A stretch of 64,000 nucleotides of DNA from Pedobacter soli. GTDB lineage: Bacteria > Bacteroidota > Bacteroidia > Sphingobacteriales > Sphingobacteriaceae. The stretch covers positions 1 to 64,000 of the forward strand of contig NZ_FMZH01000015.1 of assembly GCF_900101435.1 (NCBI RefSeq), written 5' to 3'. Shown in pieces: positions 43,341 to 52,291 of the stretch (positions are counted from its first letter, which is position 1; each line of letters begins with the position of its first letter). The position numbers and the translations under genes are program-made. The notes beneath the pieces were generated by a model. The model made no database searches. It had not been told where the DNA came from and saw nothing but the letters and a program-made list of their open reading frames with translations.

Positions 43341-43641
43341 ACGTGCTAACCAATAAACTATTGACGAGATAATGGTTTTCAGTTGGCAGTTTTCAGTTTA
43401 GAGTTGGATCAGGCTATGAACTATTGATCAATAAACCAATGACCAATAAACTATTGACGGGATAACAGTTTTCAGTTGACGGTTTTCAGTTTACAGTTGG
43501 ATCAGGCTATGGACTATTAACCAATGAGCTATTGACCAGTTAACAGTTTTCAGTTGGCAGTACTCAGTTGGATCACGCTATTAACTATTGACCATGAACC
43601 ACCATGCTAACCAATAAACCAATGACCAGTGAACAAATGGG
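43341..43641. repeat. Imperfect tandem array, AGTTGGCAGTTTTCAGTT family
   Basis: Units of about 80-95 bp contain TTTTCAGTTGGCAGT, AGTTGGATCAGGCTATG and ACTATTGACC-like words. Copies begin near 43376, 43469 and 43546. The last part is rich in ACCAATAAACCAATGACC. The same core, inverted, occurs at 27.2 kb and again at 45.35-45.58 kb. The array fills most of the 406-bp gap between cmk and the DUF1080 gene. Confidence 0.75.
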
Positions 43642-44322
43642 TTATTGAACCAAAAAAGGTTCTACATGGTATAGTGCAAAAGTTAATTGCTCTTCCTGGG
43701 TTAAATCGGTATTGTCTAAAATAATGGCATCATCTGCTCTTACCAGCGGACTTTCTTTGCGGGTAGTATCAGCATAATCGCGGTGCGCCAGGTTTTCGAA
43801 AACTTCTTCTAAAGTAGTTTCATTATTGCCTTTGCTCTCCAATTCTTTAAAGCGACGTTCTGCCCTGATTTTTGGATCGGCGGTCATAAAGAATTTTACA
43901 GGTGCATGCGGAAAAACCGTAGTGCCGATATCGCGGCCATCCATAACAATATTTTTCGATCTGCCCATGCGTTGCTGTTGTTTTACCATTTCATGGCGAA
44001 CAATGCGGTGTGCAGAAACCTCACTTACATTTTCAGAAACGGGCATTAAGCGGATTTCTTCAGAAACCTCTTCACCGTTGAGGGTAATATGCGATTCGTA
44101 ATCGCGCGAATGAAAATTTAGTTCGATGTGTTGTAAAGCATCTTCAACCTGGGCATCGTTGCTAACATCGATGTGGTTCCGAAGAAAATATAGGGTAACG
44201 GCACGGTACATTGCGCCACTATCTACATAAATGAAACCTAATTTTTTAGCCAATGCCTTTGCCAGGGTGCTTTTTCCGCAAGATGAATAGCCATCAATAG
44301 CTATAACCAAGTTTTTCTTCAT
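43642..44322 (-). CDS. cmk: Cytidylate kinase
   Basis: The 226-residue enzyme phosphorylates CMP and dCMP. It opens with the P-loop IDGYSSCGKST (9-19), followed by VDSGAMYRAVTLYF, the CMP-binding insert, and NIVMDGRDIGTTVFPHA, then the RxxRRFKEL lid. Length is normal. The perfect -7 element TACCTTTG (44330-44337 in reverse) ends 7 bases before the ATG, so the transcript has almost no leader. It is divergent from arfB. Confidence 0.96.
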   Translation of the reverse strand: MKKNLVIAIDGYSSCGKSTLAKALAKKLGFIYVDSGAMYRAVTLYFLRNHIDVSNDAQVEDALQHIELNFHSRDYESHITLNGEEVSEEIRLMPVSENVSEVSAHRIVRHEMVKQQQRMGRSKNIVMDGRDIGTTVFPHAPVKFFMTADPKIRAERRFKELESKGNNETTLEEVFENLAHRDYADTTRKESPLVRADDAIILDNTDLTQEEQLTFALYHVEPFLVQ

Positions 44323-44329
44323 TCTGCTA

Positions 44330-44392
44330 CAAAGGTAAAAAAAGCCGATGGGTTTACTAACTTTTTTTAAATCGATATTCTTTATACTTTTG
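44330..44392. promoter_or_regulatory. Divergent -7 elements for cmk and arfB close to their start codons
   Basis: CAAAGGTA (44330-44337; TACCTTTG for cmk) ends 7 bases before the cmk ATG, and TACTTTTG (44385-44392) ends 4 bases before the arfB ATG. Both fit TAnnTTTG and imply very short leaders. No good -33 box was found for either. Confidence 0.45.
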
Positions 44393-44396
44393 CCGC

Positions 44397-44807
44397 ATGT
44401 TACCCAGCAGAGAAGAAATTTTACGGTCAGCCATTTTTAAAACATCCAGAAGTGGAGGTAAAGGCGGACAAAACGTAAACAAAGTTTCGAGTAAGGTAGA
44501 GCTGGTTTTTAATATCGAAACCTTTGCGTATTTTACTGATGAAGAAAAGGAACTGCTTAAAGAAAAGTTGCAAAACCGTTTAGATAGCGAAGGTTTGCTG
44601 CACATTGTTTCGCAGGAAGACAGGAGTCAGTTGCTCAATAAAGAGAAGACGGTTGCAAAACTGATCGATTTGCTGAAAAAGGCAATGATTGTTCAGAAAA
44701 AAAGAAAGCCTACCAAGATTCCAAAGGCCATTATCGAAAAAAGGTTGAAAAATAAGGCTGCCACAGCAAACAGGAAAGAAAGCCGTAAAAAACCTTCAAT
44801 AGATTAA
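44397..44807 (+). CDS. arfB: ArfB-type peptidyl-tRNA hydrolase (ribosome rescue)
   Basis: The 136-residue protein has the release-factor catalytic loop SGGKGGQNVNKVSS, with GGQ at 23-25, and a basic C-terminal tail (about 100-136, Lys/Arg-rich) but no codon-recognition domain. That is the build of ArfB (YaeJ), which enters stalled ribosomes without a stop codon and hydrolyses the peptidyl-tRNA, the tail occupying the empty mRNA channel. Its stop codon directly abuts that of the convergent L,D-transpeptidase gene. Confidence 0.93.
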   Translation: MLPSREEILRSAIFKTSRSGGKGGQNVNKVSSKVELVFNIETFAYFTDEEKELLKEKLQNRLDSEGLLHIVSQEDRSQLLNKEKTVAKLIDLLKKAMIVQKKRKPTKIPKAIIEKRLKNKAATANRKESRKKPSID

Positions 44808-45323
44808 TCAAGGTCTGATTTCAATTTTAGTTCCAATTTTTACGGTAGTATAGAGTTCATCAACTTCGCTATTGGTTAATGCCATACAGCCATTTGTCCA
44901 GTCAGAAAATCTTTGAAATTTGCCTATAAAACCGAATTTGTTTCTGATACCATGTATCTTAATATCGCCACCCGCAGGTCTTCCCAAAAGTTTCGCGTAT
45001 GCAACATCTTTTGAGTTGGGGTAAGAAACCCCAAGATTTTTATGGTAACCGCTATGTGGATTTTTGGCGTTGATAATATAAATGCCTTCGGGCGTTTTTT
45101 CATCACCTTCGTATTCTTTATGTCCCACAGGGCTGTCGCCTAACGAAATTTGATAGGTTTTAACAAGCTTGAACTTTGAATAAGCCAATAGTCGACGATC
45201 AGATTTTTTAACAATAATATAATCGATTTTGGTATTTGCTGGTAATTTTTTTTCAGGATATAAATTGTAGATAATTGCACCAACAATGGTGAGTAAGAAT
45301 ATAAAAAGTATAGCTTTTTTCAT
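44808..45323 (-). CDS. L,D-transpeptidase (YkuD family)
   Basis: The 171-residue protein has an N-terminal membrane anchor or signal (about 4-20) and a YkuD catalytic domain. Motifs are IYIINAKNPHSGYHKNLG, KIHGIRNKFG (the conserved HG) and the catalytic SDWTNGCMAL, where Cys is the nucleophile. Such enzymes form 3-3 peptidoglycan cross-links or attach lipoproteins in the periplasm. The catalytic motif reads TNGC instead of the usual SxGC, a known tolerated variant. The start is the ATG at 45323; the frame otherwise begins at a TTG. Confidence 0.9.
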   Translation of the reverse strand: MKKAILFIFLLTIVGAIIYNLYPEKKLPANTKIDYIIVKKSDRRLLAYSKFKLVKTYQISLGDSPVGHKEYEGDEKTPEGIYIINAKNPHSGYHKNLGVSYPNSKDVAYAKLLGRPAGGDIKIHGIRNKFGFIGKFQRFSDWTNGCMALTNSEVDELYTTVKIGTKIEIRP

Positions 45324-45339
45324 TTTTCGCGGGTAAAGA

Positions 45340-45578
45340 CAATTTACAGTTGGCAATTTTCAGTTAACAATTAACCCAATACAGTTAACAATTAACCAAT
45401 TTAAACAGTTAACCGATTAACCTAATACAGTTGGCAGTTTTCAGTTAACAATTAACCAATTAATCCAATACAGTTGGCAATTTGCAATTAACCAATTCAA
45501 ATAGTTAACCGATTAACCCAATACAGTTGGCAATTTGCAGTTAACAATGAAACAATATTAACAATCAAACAATTACCT
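45340..45578. repeat. Second AGTTGGCAGTTTTCAGTT-family array
   Basis: About five degenerate copies of a 40-60 bp unit are present, combining CAGTTGGCA(G/A)TTTTCAGTT, AACAATTAACCAATT and CAGTTAACCGATTAACC. It fills the gap between the L,D-transpeptidase and lpxR genes and shares its words with the arrays at 27.2 and 43.4 kb. Confidence 0.7.
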
Positions 45579-46527
45579 AACCTTTCCCAAAACGGTAATA
45601 CAAGCTTAAGCCTCCATAGTTCTGCGCTTTGGCTACGCTTTTAACCTCTTTGGTTTTAAAAATGATATTAAAATCGGCAGTAAACCTTTTCGAACTATAA
45701 TTTACCCCAAACTGCTGCTCAAAAACAATGGGTTTAACCCCAAAAGTTAACGGGCTATTGTTTTTAAACATACTGCCCTGGATGGTTGCATCGTAAGCAA
45801 CAAAGTTCAGTTGTGGTTTTACATAAAAGAAAAACTCCGAATTATTTAAACTTTTGGTTTTAGAATTTCCAATTACCGCATTGTGGTAAGCGCTATTAAA
45901 TAATTGATTGATTTTACCAGCCCTGAATAAAACTGATGTCCCCAGACCTGAAAAGGTGGTACCCAAATTGGCATAACCTTGTGCGCTGATATCCACAATC
46001 GGATCTTCTGGTCTGAAAAGCAGTTTGCTGTAGTTTGCCGCTAAATTTACAGCTACTTCATTTTTAATCTGGTAATCCCAGCCTGCAGGTGTATAAAAAC
46101 CAACTGTTTTATGCAAAAAACGCTGCGCATCCTGAGCCAGCGAGTTTGGCCCAACTGTTCCCAGCTCTACGTTCGTTTTTAAAACACTTTCGTCTTTGTA
46201 AAATACCGAGTAAGCAGCGCCTGCATATAAATAACCGGCAAATGGTCGGTCCTGATCTTCTTTATTTGGCACCTGCCCCCAGTAAGGCGTGTACATCTTT
46301 TGGCCTGCAGAAATTTCGTAGGTTTTCTTTTCGATCTTATCGGATAATTTTTCGGTATTTAAAGCCCTGCGGAAATAAATAAACAATCCATTGGTATAAT
46401 AACGATCGTTTAAAGTAGCCAGATAGGCATCATTTTCGGTTTTAAAACCAAACTCGTTTTTAAAAGATTGTGCAAAACCGGTTGATACAACCAAACAAAA
46501 AACGATAGCAGATAAAAGTGATTTCAT
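45577..46527 (-). CDS. LpxR-type outer-membrane lipid A 3'-O-deacylase
   Basis: The 316-residue protein has a signal peptide (1-19) and the LpxR family signatures: Asn32-Asp33 in KTENDAYL, DRYYTNG with Thr45, DRPFAGYLYAGAAY and RFLHKTVG with His139. These correspond to the calcium-binding and catalytic residues of Salmonella LpxR, and the C-terminus has a barrel-like pattern (LSLYYRFGKG). LpxR removes the 3' acyloxyacyl group of lipid A. No dedicated ribosome-binding site is visible: the hairpin that terminates lon ends 5 bases before the ATG. Confidence 0.88.
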   Translation of the reverse strand: MKSLLSAIVFCLVVSTGFAQSFKNEFGFKTENDAYLATLNDRYYTNGLFIYFRRALNTEKLSDKIEKKTYEISAGQKMYTPYWGQVPNKEDQDRPFAGYLYAGAAYSVFYKDESVLKTNVELGTVGPNSLAQDAQRFLHKTVGFYTPAGWDYQIKNEVAVNLAANYSKLLFRPEDPIVDISAQGYANLGTTFSGLGTSVLFRAGKINQLFNSAYHNAVIGNSKTKSLNNSEFFFYVKPQLNFVAYDATIQGSMFKNNSPLTFGVKPIVFEQQFGVNYSSKRFTADFNIIFKTKEVKSVAKAQNYGGLSLYYRFGKG

Positions 46528-46528
46528 A

Positions 46529-46555
46529 AAAAAGTCCCGATAATTACCGGGACTA
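46529..46555 (-). terminator. Terminator-like hairpin between lon and lpxR, abutting the lpxR ATG
   Basis: On the minus strand AGTCCCG pairs with CGGGACT (46533-46539 and 46548-46554) and is followed by six T and then directly ATG of lpxR. It has the form of a lon terminator, but it would also be the 5' leader of any transcript reading through into lpxR. Confidence 0.75.
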
Positions 46556-46610
46556 TAAAAGTATTTATTGTAATTGGATTTTTAAACGTTCTCTGTCAAA
46601 AGATTATCAA

Positions 46611-49082
46611 TTAGTTTACAATTGAGGCAGCTTTAACGCTTAAATCCAATGGTTTTTTTACTTTGTTTTTAGTAAGTGCCAATTCAATTACTTCGCTCAT
46701 TTCGCTTACGTAATGGAATTTCAGATCCTTGATATAGCTTTCCTTAATCTCTAAAATGTCTTTACGGTTGCTTTTGCAAAGGATAATTTCTTTGATATTA
46801 GCCCTTTTGGCAGCGAGGATTTTTTCTTTGATTCCACCTACAGGAAGCACTTTCCCGCGTAGTGTAATTTCTCCTGTCATGGCCAGATGTTGTTTTACTT
46901 TACGTTGGGTAAAGGCCGAAGTTAATGCGGTAAGCATGGTTACACCCGCCGAAGGTCCATCTTTTGGGGTAGCGCCTGCAGGAACGTGTACGTGTACATC
47001 CCAGTTATCAAACAAGGTGTAATCGATGCCAAACTCGGCTGCATGCGCACGCAGGTATGCCAGGGCAATCACGGCTGATTCTTTCATCACATCGCCCAAG
47101 TTACCGGTTAAGGTTAATTTGCCTTTTCCGGGACTTAAGCTCGATTCGATAAATAAAATATCGCCACCAACACTTGTCCAGGCCAGACCGGTAACCACAC
47201 CGGCTACTTCGTTGCCTTCGTATAAATCCTTATCGTAAATTGGAGCACCTAAAATACGCTCTATGTCTTCCGGATTTAAGTTCGCGTCGTAAGTTTCTTC
47301 CATGGCAATTTTTGTGGCCACGCCACGAACAATCGAACCTATTTTTTTCTCTAAACCACGCACACCCGATTCTCTGGTATAATCTTCAATTACCTTCTCA
47401 ATTAACGCTGGTTTCAGGTTAATATCCTTGGTTTGCAAGCCATGGTTTTCTTTCTGTTTAGGCAAGAGGTATTTTTTAGCGATTTCGATTTTCTCTTCAA
47501 TGGTATATCCGTTTACTTCAATAATCTCCATACGATCTAACAAAGCAGGTTGTATGGTGCTTAAAGAGTTGGCGGTTGCAATGAAAAGGATATTCGATAA
47601 ATCGTAATCCATTTCTACATAATGATCGTAAAACGCATTGTTTTGTTCCGGGTCTAAAACCTCCAGCAAAGCTGATGAAGGATCGCCACGGTGGTCAGTT
47701 CCAACTTTATCGATCTCATCCAATACGAAAACAGGATTATCTGCACCCGCTTTCTTGATCGAAGAAATAATACGGCCTGGCATAGCACCAATGTAGGTTT
47801 TACGATGACCACGAATTTCTGCTTCATCGCGGATACCACCTAAAGCCATACGTACATATTTGCGGCCTAAGGCTTTTGCTATGGATTTGCCTAATGATGT
47901 TTTACCAACTCCCGGAGGGCCAACCAAACATAAAATAGGGGCTTTCATGTTTTGTTTTAGTTTCAGTACAGCAAGGTATTCGATAATACGCTGTTTTACT
48001 TTTTCTAAACCAAAGTGATCTTTATCCAGGATGCGCTGTGCTCTTTTCAGATCAAAATTATCTTTGGTAAACTCGCTCCATGGTAAATCCAAAAGGAGTT
48101 CAAGGTAATTTAACTGTACCGAATAATCGGGTGCTGCCGGGTTCATTCTACCCAGTTTGTCTAATTCTTTATCGAAATGTGCAGCAACCGCTTTCGTCCA
48201 TTTTTTCTTCTTGGCCCTTTCCTGTAAAGCATCAAATTCCAAATCCGCAGAGTTGCCACCCAATTCTTCCTGGATGGTTTTTAACTGTTGATTTAAGAAA
48301 TAATCGCGTTGTTGCTTATCTAAATCGGTACGTACTTTAGATTGGATCTGGTTTCTCAGTTCCAGCATTTGCAGTTCGACCATTAAAAGCTCCATTACTT
48401 TTTGTGCCCTTTCCTGCAGTTTATCCATTTCCAGGATTTTTTGCTTATCGGCCATTTCGGCATTCATGTTCGATGAAATGAAATTGATCAAAAATGAATT
48501 GCTTTCGATGTTTTTAAGCGCAATACTGGCTTCGCTCGGAATATTTGGTGAAAGCTGGATAATCTGAGCCGACATTTCGCGTATAGATGCAATGAGGGTT
48601 TTAAACTCCTTGTCGGCTTTATGTTTCTGCTCTTCGAATTTTTTAACAACAGCTTTAATGTAAGGTTCGTTCTGAACCTCCTCAATTAAGCTGAAACGTT
48701 GCTTACCCTGTATAATTACGGTGGTATTACCATCTGGCATTTGCAGCAATTTAATGATGTTTGCTACAGTACCAACGGTGTTTAGCTGCTCAAAAGTAGG
48801 GTCTTCTATCGACACATCTTTTTGAGAAACCACCCCAATAATTTTGTTTCCCTTGTAAGCTTCTTTAATTAGTTTAATCGATTTATCTCTTCCAACTGTA
48901 ATCGGAATAACTACACCCGGAAATAAAACGGTGTTTCGCAAAGGCAATATGGCCAAGGTCTCGGGCGTTTCCTCATTGTTCATTTCCTCCTCGTCTTGTT
49001 GAGACATTAGGGGAAAAAACTCTGTATCTTCATTGATTATTGGCATAGCTGTATGGAAATCAAATATATCTTGTTTACTCAT
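46611..49082 (-). CDS. lon: ATP-dependent protease Lon
   Basis: The 823-residue protein has the LonA architecture: N-domain (about 40-240), coiled-coil, AAA+ module (Walker A GPPGVGKTS at 388-396, Walker B VFVLDEIDK) and a C-terminal Ser-Lys protease domain with Ser711 in KDGPSAGV and Lys754 in GGIKEKIL. It degrades misfolded and regulatory proteins. An acidic N-terminal extension of about 40 residues (EDTEFFPLMSQQDEEEMNNE) precedes the N-domain, as in other Bacteroidota Lon proteins. The start is the ATG at 49082, 8 codons after a TTG. Confidence 0.97.
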   Translation of the reverse strand: MSKQDIFDFHTAMPIINEDTEFFPLMSQQDEEEMNNEETPETLAILPLRNTVLFPGVVIPITVGRDKSIKLIKEAYKGNKIIGVVSQKDVSIEDPTFEQLNTVGTVANIIKLLQMPDGNTTVIIQGKQRFSLIEEVQNEPYIKAVVKKFEEQKHKADKEFKTLIASIREMSAQIIQLSPNIPSEASIALKNIESNSFLINFISSNMNAEMADKQKILEMDKLQERAQKVMELLMVELQMLELRNQIQSKVRTDLDKQQRDYFLNQQLKTIQEELGGNSADLEFDALQERAKKKKWTKAVAAHFDKELDKLGRMNPAAPDYSVQLNYLELLLDLPWSEFTKDNFDLKRAQRILDKDHFGLEKVKQRIIEYLAVLKLKQNMKAPILCLVGPPGVGKTSLGKSIAKALGRKYVRMALGGIRDEAEIRGHRKTYIGAMPGRIISSIKKAGADNPVFVLDEIDKVGTDHRGDPSSALLEVLDPEQNNAFYDHYVEMDYDLSNILFIATANSLSTIQPALLDRMEIIEVNGYTIEEKIEIAKKYLLPKQKENHGLQTKDINLKPALIEKVIEDYTRESGVRGLEKKIGSIVRGVATKIAMEETYDANLNPEDIERILGAPIYDKDLYEGNEVAGVVTGLAWTSVGGDILFIESSLSPGKGKLTLTGNLGDVMKESAVIALAYLRAHAAEFGIDYTLFDNWDVHVHVPAGATPKDGPSAGVTMLTALTSAFTQRKVKQHLAMTGEITLRGKVLPVGGIKEKILAAKRANIKEIILCKSNRKDILEIKESYIKDLKFHYVSEMSEVIELALTKNKVKKPLDLSVKAASIVN

Positions 49083-49397
49083 TATCACATTTTCCGCTAA
49101 CGACAAACTGGCAGTTTAATCGTATTCACTTTGTTTAATTTTTATATTAAGTTAACAATTTCAACTCTTGTGCCAAAGTAAAAATTATATTAATGTTATG
49201 TTAAAAAGGCAGAGCAATTTAAATATTTCCGCCAATATCATATAATGTATTTTTTTGCGTTTAAGCTAATGTTTGGGGACTTTGTGCTCAAACAAAAGAA
49301 ATTAAAACTTTTAAATTATCAGAATAGGATTATATTGCAAAAAATTTCTCCTATATATTGTATTAGGCGTCATCATTGTTAAACTTATTAATCATAC
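49083..49397. other. Divergent intergenic region between lon and a TPR gene
   Basis: The 315 bp are AT-rich and must hold both promoters. I found no full TTTG-N18-TAnnTTTG match; CAAAGTAA near 49174 is a near miss for a lon -7 element. No heat-shock (CIRCE) inverted repeat or other structured element was seen. Confidence 0.4.
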
Positions 49398-50018
49398 ATG
49401 GACTATTTTAAACAGGCGATTTTAGCACTTATTATTTTTTCATCAACAGGCAGTTTTGCACAGGGTAACTACGAAAGAAGCATGCAGGCGATGATGAAAG
49501 GTGATTATAAAACAGCCGCTGCACAATTGGAAAAAGCAAGTGCCAAGACTCCTGATAATGCTAATGTATTACAGATGCTTGGTTATTCGTATTTCCAGAA
49601 CCGGGAGTATGAAAAGTGTATAGATACTTATAGCCGCTTGCTTGTGGTAAAGCCCAATGAAGTTTCAGCTTATTATTACCGTGGGATAGCCAGACTGAAA
49701 ATTGCAAACGATCCAAAAGAATCGTTAAGCACCATGCGCGATAATTTTTATCAGGCATCGCTCAAAGATTTTACAAAGGCAATCGAAATTAACGGTGAAG
49801 AAGATACCCAAATGTTTCAGAACCGTGGTTTAGCCTACAAAGATTATGCGATCTTTAAATCATTTAAAGCTAAGAAAAAAGATGAAAAAGCAGCTTGTGT
49901 TGCGCTTTTTAATAATTCTATTGCCGATTTTCAGAAGGTATTGACTTTACAGCCACTTAGAAAAGATATTATTGACTGGATCACTTACGATAAGGCGCAG
50001 ATTGCTACCTTAAAATAA
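49398..50018 (+). CDS. Periplasmic tetratricopeptide-repeat protein
   Basis: The 206-residue protein has a signal peptide (1-21, ending SFAQ) and at least three TPR units (about 27-60, 60-93 and a split one at about 115-190). It has no enzyme motif. TPR proteins of this size mediate protein contacts in the periplasm. It is a single gene with its own terminator. Confidence 0.8.
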   Translation: MDYFKQAILALIIFSSTGSFAQGNYERSMQAMMKGDYKTAAAQLEKASAKTPDNANVLQMLGYSYFQNREYEKCIDTYSRLLVVKPNEVSAYYYRGIARLKIANDPKESLSTMRDNFYQASLKDFTKAIEINGEEDTQMFQNRGLAYKDYAIFKSFKAKKKDEKAACVALFNNSIADFQKVLTLQPLRKDIIDWITYDKAQIATLK

Positions 50019-50034
50019 AAATACCCTTTAAACT

Positions 50035-50072
50035 TAAAAAGGAGCCTCGTTTAATCAAGGCTCCTTTTTTAT
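50035..50072 (+). terminator. Bidirectional terminator between the TPR and lipoprotein genes
   Basis: AGGAGCCT (50039-50046) pairs with AGGCTCCT (50058-50065), extended by flanking A and T runs, with a T-rich tail in both directions. It lies between convergent genes. Confidence 0.85.
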
Positions 50073-50599
50073 TTCAATTTTCCAACAACCAGGTATTTTT
50101 TTTGGTTTAATAGCCTGATTTTTTGTTGCTTTTTGATCTGGTACAAACTATCGGGATAGTAAGTAAGGGTATCCTGTGTTTGGAATAAGATATTTTTGTT
50201 ATCGATGATAATTTCAATCTTATTGATTTTTGCATCGCTTTTTTCAACCAGAACCTTTTTAACCGGAATCTTTTTATTGTCTGAAGTGTAAACATCAGCG
50301 CCATTTTCCTGGTTAATTTTAAAACTTCCCCGCCACGATGTTTTATTGATGTCGGCATTAACAAAGATTGCCAGCTCTTTCTCCCAATCGGCAATACGGC
50401 TCGCTTTATTTTCTGCCTCACCATTCACACTTACTGTTTTTTGCACAGTTGGATTGAGTTTTTGCATCCGGCTTATTTCTTTTCCAAAATAGCCTTTAAT
50501 GTCGAAATATAAAAAGCTGGTATTCGCTTCGGCAGCTTTCTGTTGGTTACAGGAGAGCAAGGCCAAAGCAAATACCGCGATATAAAGTTTTTTAGTCAT
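50069..50599 (-). CDS. Lipoprotein, unknown function
   Basis: The 176-residue protein has a lipoprotein signal with lipobox LLSC (Cys17). Its body shows no motif I recognise. The last residues (RLLNQKKYLVVGKLK) suggest a final beta-strand. It follows gpmI with a TAATG stop-start overlap, so the two are translated together even though one is glycolytic and cytoplasmic and the other is sent to the envelope. The pairing may be only genomic economy. Confidence 0.7.
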   Translation of the reverse strand: MTKKLYIAVFALALLSCNQQKAAEANTSFLYFDIKGYFGKEISRMQKLNPTVQKTVSVNGEAENKASRIADWEKELAIFVNADINKTSWRGSFKINQENGADVYTSDNKKIPVKKVLVEKSDAKINKIEIIIDNKNILFQTQDTLTYYPDSLYQIKKQQKIRLLNQKKYLVVGKLK

Positions 50600-52119
50600 T
50601 ATACTAAAACGTTTCCAGTCATTTCTGCCGGAATATCAACACCTAAAATTCTTAAAATGGTAGGGGCAATGTCACCTAGTTTACCATCGGCAATGGCTTT
50701 GTAATCTTTATCAATTAAGATACAAGGTACCAGGTTGGTGGTATGGGCAGTATTCACAGAGCCATCGCCATTAATCATATACTCAGAGTTGCCATGATCT
50801 GCCAGGAGGATAAAAGAGTATCCGTTCGCCAGTCCGGTTTTTACTACAGTTTCTGCGCATTTATCGGCAGTTTCTACAGCTTTTACCACGGCTTCGAAAA
50901 CACCGGTATGGCCCACCATATCGGGATTTGCAAAATTCAGGCAAATAAAATCAGCCCAGCCGGTTTCCATTTCTTTTGTAATGGCATCGGTAATACCTGC
51001 AGCGCTCATTTCTGGTTGCAAATCGTAGGTAGCCACTTTTGGCGATGGGATTAAAATGCGTTTTTCGTTTGCAAATTCAGCTTCCCTGCCACCAGAGAAA
51101 AAGAAAGTAACGTGCGGATACTTTTCAGTTTCGGCAATACGGATCTGGTTTTTATTGTTTTCGGCCAAAACTTCACCAATGGTTTTGGTCAGGTCATCTT
51201 TAGTGAAAATTACATTTACCTTTTCAAAACTTTCATCGTAGGTAGTCATGGTTACATAATACAATGGCAGTTTGTGCATTTGTTGCTCAGGGAAGTCTTT
51301 TTGCGTTAAGGCGGTAGTAATTTCGCGACCTCTATCTGTACGGAAGTTGAAACAGATTACCACGTCATCTGGCTGGATCGTTGCTACCGGAGCGCCGTTA
51401 TCCTGCGTAAGTACCACTGGTTTTAAAAACTCGTCGGTAATGTTTTCTTCGTACGATTTTCTGATGGCAGCCAAAGCATCCTTTGTTTTTTCTCCAACAC
51501 CATTAACCATTACATCGTAAGCCTGTTTAACACGCTCCCAACGGTTATCGCGGTCCATTGCATAATAACGGCCAATTAAAGAGGCTAGTTTGGTATCTGT
51601 ATTTTTAATGTGGTTTTGTAAATCGGTAATAAAACCCAGGCCCGAGTTCGGATCAGTGTCACGGCCATCTAAGAAAGCGTGAACATAATTTTTTACGTTC
51701 GATTCGTTTGCTGCATCGCAAAGGGCTTTTAAATGCTCGATATGGGCATGCACACCACCATTTGATACCAAACCAATAAAATGAACTGATTTGTTGTTCT
51801 TTTTGGCATAGTCAAAAGCATTTACCAATACCGGGCTATTGTGAAGCTCGCGGTCGGCAATGGCTTTATTTATTCTGCCCAGCTCCTGGTAAACCACGCG
51901 GCCGGCACCTAAATTCATGTGGCCCACTTCCGAATTTCCCATTTGTCCGGCGGGTAAACCTACGGCCTCACCAGATGCTTCGAGCTTCGAGTTTGGATAG
52001 TTCTGTAATAACGAATCGAAAAAAGGAGTGTTAGCAGCATAGGCAGCATCAGAATTATCTTGTTTTCCGTAGCCCCAACCATCTAGAATTATAAGCGCGA
52101 GTTTTTTGTTATTTACCAT
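50599..52119 (-). CDS. gpmI: 2,3-bisphosphoglycerate-independent phosphoglycerate mutase
   Basis: The 506-residue enzyme interconverts 3- and 2-phosphoglycerate using two metal ions. Motifs are LIILDGWGYG (start of the alkaline-phosphatase-like domain), the phosphorylated serine in GNSEVGHMNLGAGR, AFLDGRDTDPNSG, RYYAMDRDNRWERV and LADHGNSEYM. It carries no cofactor-dependent PGM features. A strong promoter (TTTG-N18-TATATTTG) lies at 52193-52222. Confidence 0.97.
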   Translation of the reverse strand: MVNNKKLALIILDGWGYGKQDNSDAAYAANTPFFDSLLQNYPNSKLEASGEAVGLPAGQMGNSEVGHMNLGAGRVVYQELGRINKAIADRELHNSPVLVNAFDYAKKNNKSVHFIGLVSNGGVHAHIEHLKALCDAANESNVKNYVHAFLDGRDTDPNSGLGFITDLQNHIKNTDTKLASLIGRYYAMDRDNRWERVKQAYDVMVNGVGEKTKDALAAIRKSYEENITDEFLKPVVLTQDNGAPVATIQPDDVVICFNFRTDRGREITTALTQKDFPEQQMHKLPLYYVTMTTYDESFEKVNVIFTKDDLTKTIGEVLAENNKNQIRIAETEKYPHVTFFFSGGREAEFANEKRILIPSPKVATYDLQPEMSAAGITDAITKEMETGWADFICLNFANPDMVGHTGVFEAVVKAVETADKCAETVVKTGLANGYSFILLADHGNSEYMINGDGSVNTAHTTNLVPCILIDKDYKAIADGKLGDIAPTILRILGVDIPAEMTGNVLV

Positions 52120-52192
52120 CTTGATTTAAAAATTATTGACCTGCAATAAAACATTTCTATTTTAAAACTGTTCTATTGTTTTGTTTATAGGA

Positions 52193-52222
52193 CAAATATA
52201 ACTTTATTGAAGGTTATACAAA
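52193..52222 (-). promoter_or_regulatory. Promoter of gpmI
   Basis: On the minus strand TTTG (52222-52219), an 18-base spacer and TATATTTG (52200-52193) match the Bacteroidota consensus exactly. The ATG is about 73 bases downstream. Confidence 0.7.
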
Positions 52223-52291
52223 TTAAGAAATCCTTTTTTTGATATGCTAATGGCATAATTTTAGCTGTACGGATTTGTATAAAATACAGAA

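Noticed and set aside
43341..43641. CRISPR-like array between cmk and the DUF1080 gene
   Set aside because: The repeat units are degenerate and of variable length, with no constant repeat-spacer pattern.
44385..44392. Certain leaderless transcription of arfB
   Set aside because: The -7 match is good but no -33 box was found, so only a possible short leader is reported.
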